Positions 4,517 to 6,648 of a stretch of 6,648 nt of DNA are shown one piece after another. A program made the position numbers and the translations under genes. The DNA comes from Candidatus Poseidoniales archaeon (GTDB lineage Archaea; Thermoplasmatota; Poseidoniia; Poseidoniales; Poseidoniaceae), in assembly GCA_012270265.1 (NCBI GenBank), contig JAAXIR010000228.1, positions 1-6,648 of the forward strand, given 5' to 3'. Position 1 is the stretch's first letter. Each line of letters opens with the position of its first letter. The notes under the pieces were generated by a model. The model ran no database searches. It had not been told where the DNA came from and saw only the letters and a program-made list of their open reading frames with translations.

Positions 4517-6648
4517 ATGAGTGCTAGCGAGAGCAGGCAGGATGATGCTTTGGACGCTGCTCGAAAGAAGCGTGCCAACGCTGACCGTCTCAGCCTTGCT
4601 GCCCTTCGCAGCCAATTCACTTCCTCACCAAAGGTTTCGACCGACCAGGCTCTTCTGACAAGTGCTCGCTTCCGAGAAGAAGAGCGTATGCGAGCCGACA
4701 TCCGACGTGAACGTCGACTTCGACAACAAGCGATTTCAGAGCGAGTTGCAGCCATGCAAGATGCCATTGCCAACGACCTTGCTGTTCAACACGAACTCAC
4801 CCTCGATGCACTTGAAAAGGAAATGCGTTCAGAGATGGAAGTCGAACTGGCCGAGATGGAACGTTCCGCACTTGCTTCCGAAGAAACACGCATGCGTGAA
4901 CAACTTGATCTTCGATTGAGCCGTGAAATCTCCAATCTCCAGAATCAACTCGAGCACGAGCACGACCGACGGCTCGAAGAGCACAAGGAGACCATCAAGC
5001 AGTCGATCGAAGTCCAACTTCAAGACGAGCATCGCCGCCGTCTCGCCCTGCAAAAGGAGCGACTTGCTCTTGAATACAATCAGCGTCTTCAGCGAAAGAT
5101 TCGCGAACTTGAGGCAGACATCGAAAAGGAGATGGAAACTCGTTTCGTCGATATGGAAAACAAGGAAATTGAAACCTTGGAGGAAGGTCACAAAGCCCGT
5201 CTTGCCGAGCGAGAAGAGCAACTTCGGCGAGGTATCCGTACACGCCTTGAGCAGCAACTTCGCAACCGACTCCAGCACCGTGAAGCCCGTCTTCGTGCAG
5301 AATACGATCGTCGTAGTCTCCGTCTTGAGGAAGACATCGCTCAACAGTTACAGCAAGAACTTGAGGTTCAACTACGTCAAGAGACGGACGACTTGGAAGA
5401 ACGCATGCGTGAGGATGTCGAACTTGCAATCGCTCGACGCCGTGATGAACTACGTGTAGAAATCCAGAAGCAAATCGAAGCCACCCATTCCGAGCGACTA
5501 AGCGAGAGGAAGGGTCGACTCAAGGAGAAGTACGACATCACCTTCTCCAAGGCTGTCGATGATATTTCCAAGGTGCTCAAGACCGAACTTGAAGCAGAAC
5601 TTGCACGACGATCCGATGAGGAGTTCACATCCTATCGCAACACGCGTGAAGCTGAAATCCAGAACCGTCTTGCTCGCTTCCGCTTTGAGCGTGAAACCGA
5701 ACTACGTGGCCAACTGGAAGAACAATACGAGGCCAAGCGAACCGATTGGGCTGAACGCCTTGAAATCGAGTTCCAGTCTCGTGAAACGGCAGCTCGTAAG
5801 GCCATCATGGCTGAGTTGGATGGACAACTTCGTAACGAGCGTTTGACCTTTGAAACCGATCTTGACCTCCTCAAGGAAGAGACGGCCCTCGAACTTGAGG
5901 TCGATATGGAGGAACGCCTTGCAGCCTTCCGAACACGCAAGCAAGAGGAAATTGCCGTTCAACTCGAGCGTCAACTCGACAAGCGTGAGGAAATCATGCG
6001 CAACAAGGCACTCATCGATGTCCGTAAGCGAGAGGCATCCATTCGTGCAGAAATTGAAGCACAACTTGGTCTCAAGCGTGCGGAAGTTCGTGACCGTCTC
6101 AACAGTCTTGCTGAGAAGATGGATTCCTTCCGTGAAATGGCTGAATCGAAGATGCGAGATGCCATTACATCACAGATACAAGGTGAAATCGACAGTTCTG
6201 AAGCTGAACTCAAGAGTCGGGAACAAGAGTTTGCTGACCTGCAACAGACCGATACTCGTGCAGAGAAGCGTCAGAAGTGGATGCAATCCATCTCCGGTCA
6301 AGCACCTGCTTCGATGCCGATGGGCCAGGATCCATCCACACTCGGTGCACGTGCACCTGCCATGAGCGGCATGACCCGAACGCTTGGTGGCAACATGGAA
6401 GGTCAGGGCATGGGCTTGGCTGGAATGCGTGCTCCAATGGGTGGTGCAAAGCCACTCGGTCAAGCACCAACGCTTCGACCAGTCAAGGCTCCAATCGGTT
6501 CAGCACAACCAGCCGCACTACCGAAGCCAATTGAGCGTCAGGTGCGAATGCCAATTCAACCACCAACCCAAGTTCCAGTTGTACAACCGACCCAAGAGCT
6601 CACTGCTGAGGCGATCGTTGTTCCTGTCGGCGCGGTCGAAGGTAGCAT
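4517..6648 (+). CDS. Very long coiled-coil protein with Pro/Gly/Met-rich tail (3' end open at window edge)
   Basis: The frame runs from ATG 4517 without a stop to the last base, giving 710 residues so far. An in-frame TGA at 4460-4462 and no other start codon fix the start. Residues 1-50 are polar and Ala-rich. From about 50 to 590 the protein is a continuous predicted helix dominated by Glu, Arg, Leu, Gln, Lys and Asp. It has no proline between residues 39 and 596, few glycines, two tryptophans (W411, W588) and no cysteine. Residues 130-471 form nine in-register units of 38 residues. From 597 the sequence becomes low-complexity and flexible, with 18 prolines, 15 glycines and 9 methionines in 114 residues. 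There is no Walker A motif, signal peptide or membrane helix, so it is not an SMC or Rad50 ATPase from what is visible. If continuous, a 540-residue helix would be about 80 nm long. A scaffold, filament or tether role is inferred from shape alone. The C-terminal domain, if any, is outside the window. Confidence 0.9.
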   Translation, partial: MSASESRQDDALDAARKKRANADRLSLAALRSQFTSSPKVSTDQALLTSARFREEERMRADIRRERRLRQQAISERVAAMQDAIANDLAVQHELTLDALEKEMRSEMEVELAEMERSALASEETRMREQLDLRLSREISNLQNQLEHEHDRRLEEHKETIKQSIEVQLQDEHRRRLALQKERLALEYNQRLQRKIRELEADIEKEMETRFVDMENKEIETLEEGHKARLAEREEQLRRGIRTRLEQQLRNRLQHREARLRAEYDRRSLRLEEDIAQQLQQELEVQLRQETDDLEERMREDVELAIARRRDELRVEIQKQIEATHSERLSERKGRLKEKYDITFSKAVDDISKVLKTELEAELARRSDEEFTSYRNTREAEIQNRLARFRFERETELRGQLEEQYEAKRTDWAERLEIEFQSRETAARKAIMAELDGQLRNERLTFETDLDLLKEETALELEVDMEERLAAFRTRKQEEIAVQLERQLDKREEIMRNKALIDVRKREASIRAEIEAQLGLKRAEVRDRLNSLAEKMDSFREMAESKMRDAITSQIQGEIDSSEAELKSREQEFADLQQTDTRAEKRQKWMQSISGQAPASMPMGQDPSTLGARAPAMSGMTRTLGGNMEGQGMGLAGMRAPMGGAKPLGQAPTLRPVKAPIGSAQPAALPKPIERQVRMPIQPPTQVPVVQPTQELTAEAIVVPVGAVEGS
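4904..5929 (+). repeat. Nine degenerate 38-residue (114-base) protein repeats within the coiled coil
   Basis: Cutting the protein every 38 residues from L130 gives units starting at 130, 168, 206, 244, 282, 320, 358, 396 and 434. Column 1 is L, L, M, L, L, I, L, L, L. Column 16 is L, L, L, L, M, L, Y, W, L. Column 31 is I, L, L, I, L, I, F, A, M. Column 35 is I, I, I, L, I, L, R, I, L. Column 24 is hydrophobic in seven units, with a Leu one residue later in the other two. Column 2 is mostly acidic. The register fails at 472 (Arg). The repeat is visible only in protein; the DNA copies have diverged. Confidence 0.7.

Noticed and set aside
4829..5344. Antisense open frame of 171 codons inside the coiled-coil gene.
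   Set aside because: Long charged coiled-coil genes rich in GAA, CTT and CGT codons commonly leave stop-poor frames on the opposite strand. The translation shows no recognisable domain, and the sense frame is continuous for over 2.1 kb.
4923..5459. Plus-strand open frame of 178 codons within the coiled-coil gene.
   Set aside because: Its Ser/Arg/Lys-rich translation with no pattern is a frame-shifted shadow of the coiled coil, which keeps its 38-residue register throughout.
4904..5929. Reading the 114-base period as a DNA tandem repeat or CRISPR-like array.
   Set aside because: Units share almost no identity at the base level. The period exists only as hydrophobic and charge columns in the protein.
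4517..6648. Annotation as an SMC, Rad50 or chromosome-segregation ATPase.
   Set aside because: The N-terminus has no Walker A motif, and there is no central hinge domain. Similarity would come only from coiled-coil composition.

Overview
The window reads as an ordinary stretch of a microbial, most likely archaeal, chromosome with five genes, all on the + strand. I favour a planktonic marine euryarchaeon of the Thermoplasmatota / Marine Group II (Poseidoniales) type. The reasons are the company of a small multi-zinc-ribbon protein, a winged-helix ArsR-like protein without metal-binding cysteines and a PssA-like CDP-alcohol phosphotransferase; short gene spacing with GGTGA-type ribosome binding sites; and arginine codons that are mostly CGA and CGT. 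This taxonomic call is inference. No rRNA, tRNA or unambiguous archaeal marker is present.

Layout. (1) Bases 1-2550: a heavy-metal P1B-type ATPase, with its reading frame open at the left edge. It has one functional-looking HMA domain, a second HMA-like segment without CxxC, eight membrane helices, CPC in TM6 and HEAS in TM8. (2) 2599-3066: a winged-helix DNA-binding protein of the ArsR fold. (3) 3123-3515: a 130-residue protein made almost entirely of three tandem zinc ribbons. (4) 3525-4415: an integral membrane CDP-alcohol phosphatidyltransferase of the phosphatidylserine / archaetidylserine synthase type. (5) 4517 to the right edge: a very long, highly charged coiled-coil protein with no recognised enzymatic domain, open at its C-terminus.

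How they may work together. The ATPase and the winged-helix gene are 48 bases apart and could form a metal-export unit with its regulator, but the regulator has no cysteine at all, so metal sensing is unproven. The zinc-ribbon and lipid-synthesis genes are 9 bases apart in the same frame and are very probably co-transcribed. The coiled-coil gene follows a 101-base gap, the longest in the window, and may have its own promoter. No intergenic stretch exceeds 300 bases.

The most unusual item is the coiled-coil protein. Residues 39-596 contain no proline. Inside that stretch I can align nine consecutive units of exactly 38 residues (residues 130-471) in which the same columns stay hydrophobic. A period of 38 is neither a multiple of 7 nor a sum of 7s and 11s. 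The rod is followed by a Pro/Gly/Met-rich tail. This looks like a structural or scaffold protein. The ATPase also has drifted versions of two normally near-invariant catalytic motifs. I see no sign of a defence system, mobile element, CRISPR array or secretion locus.
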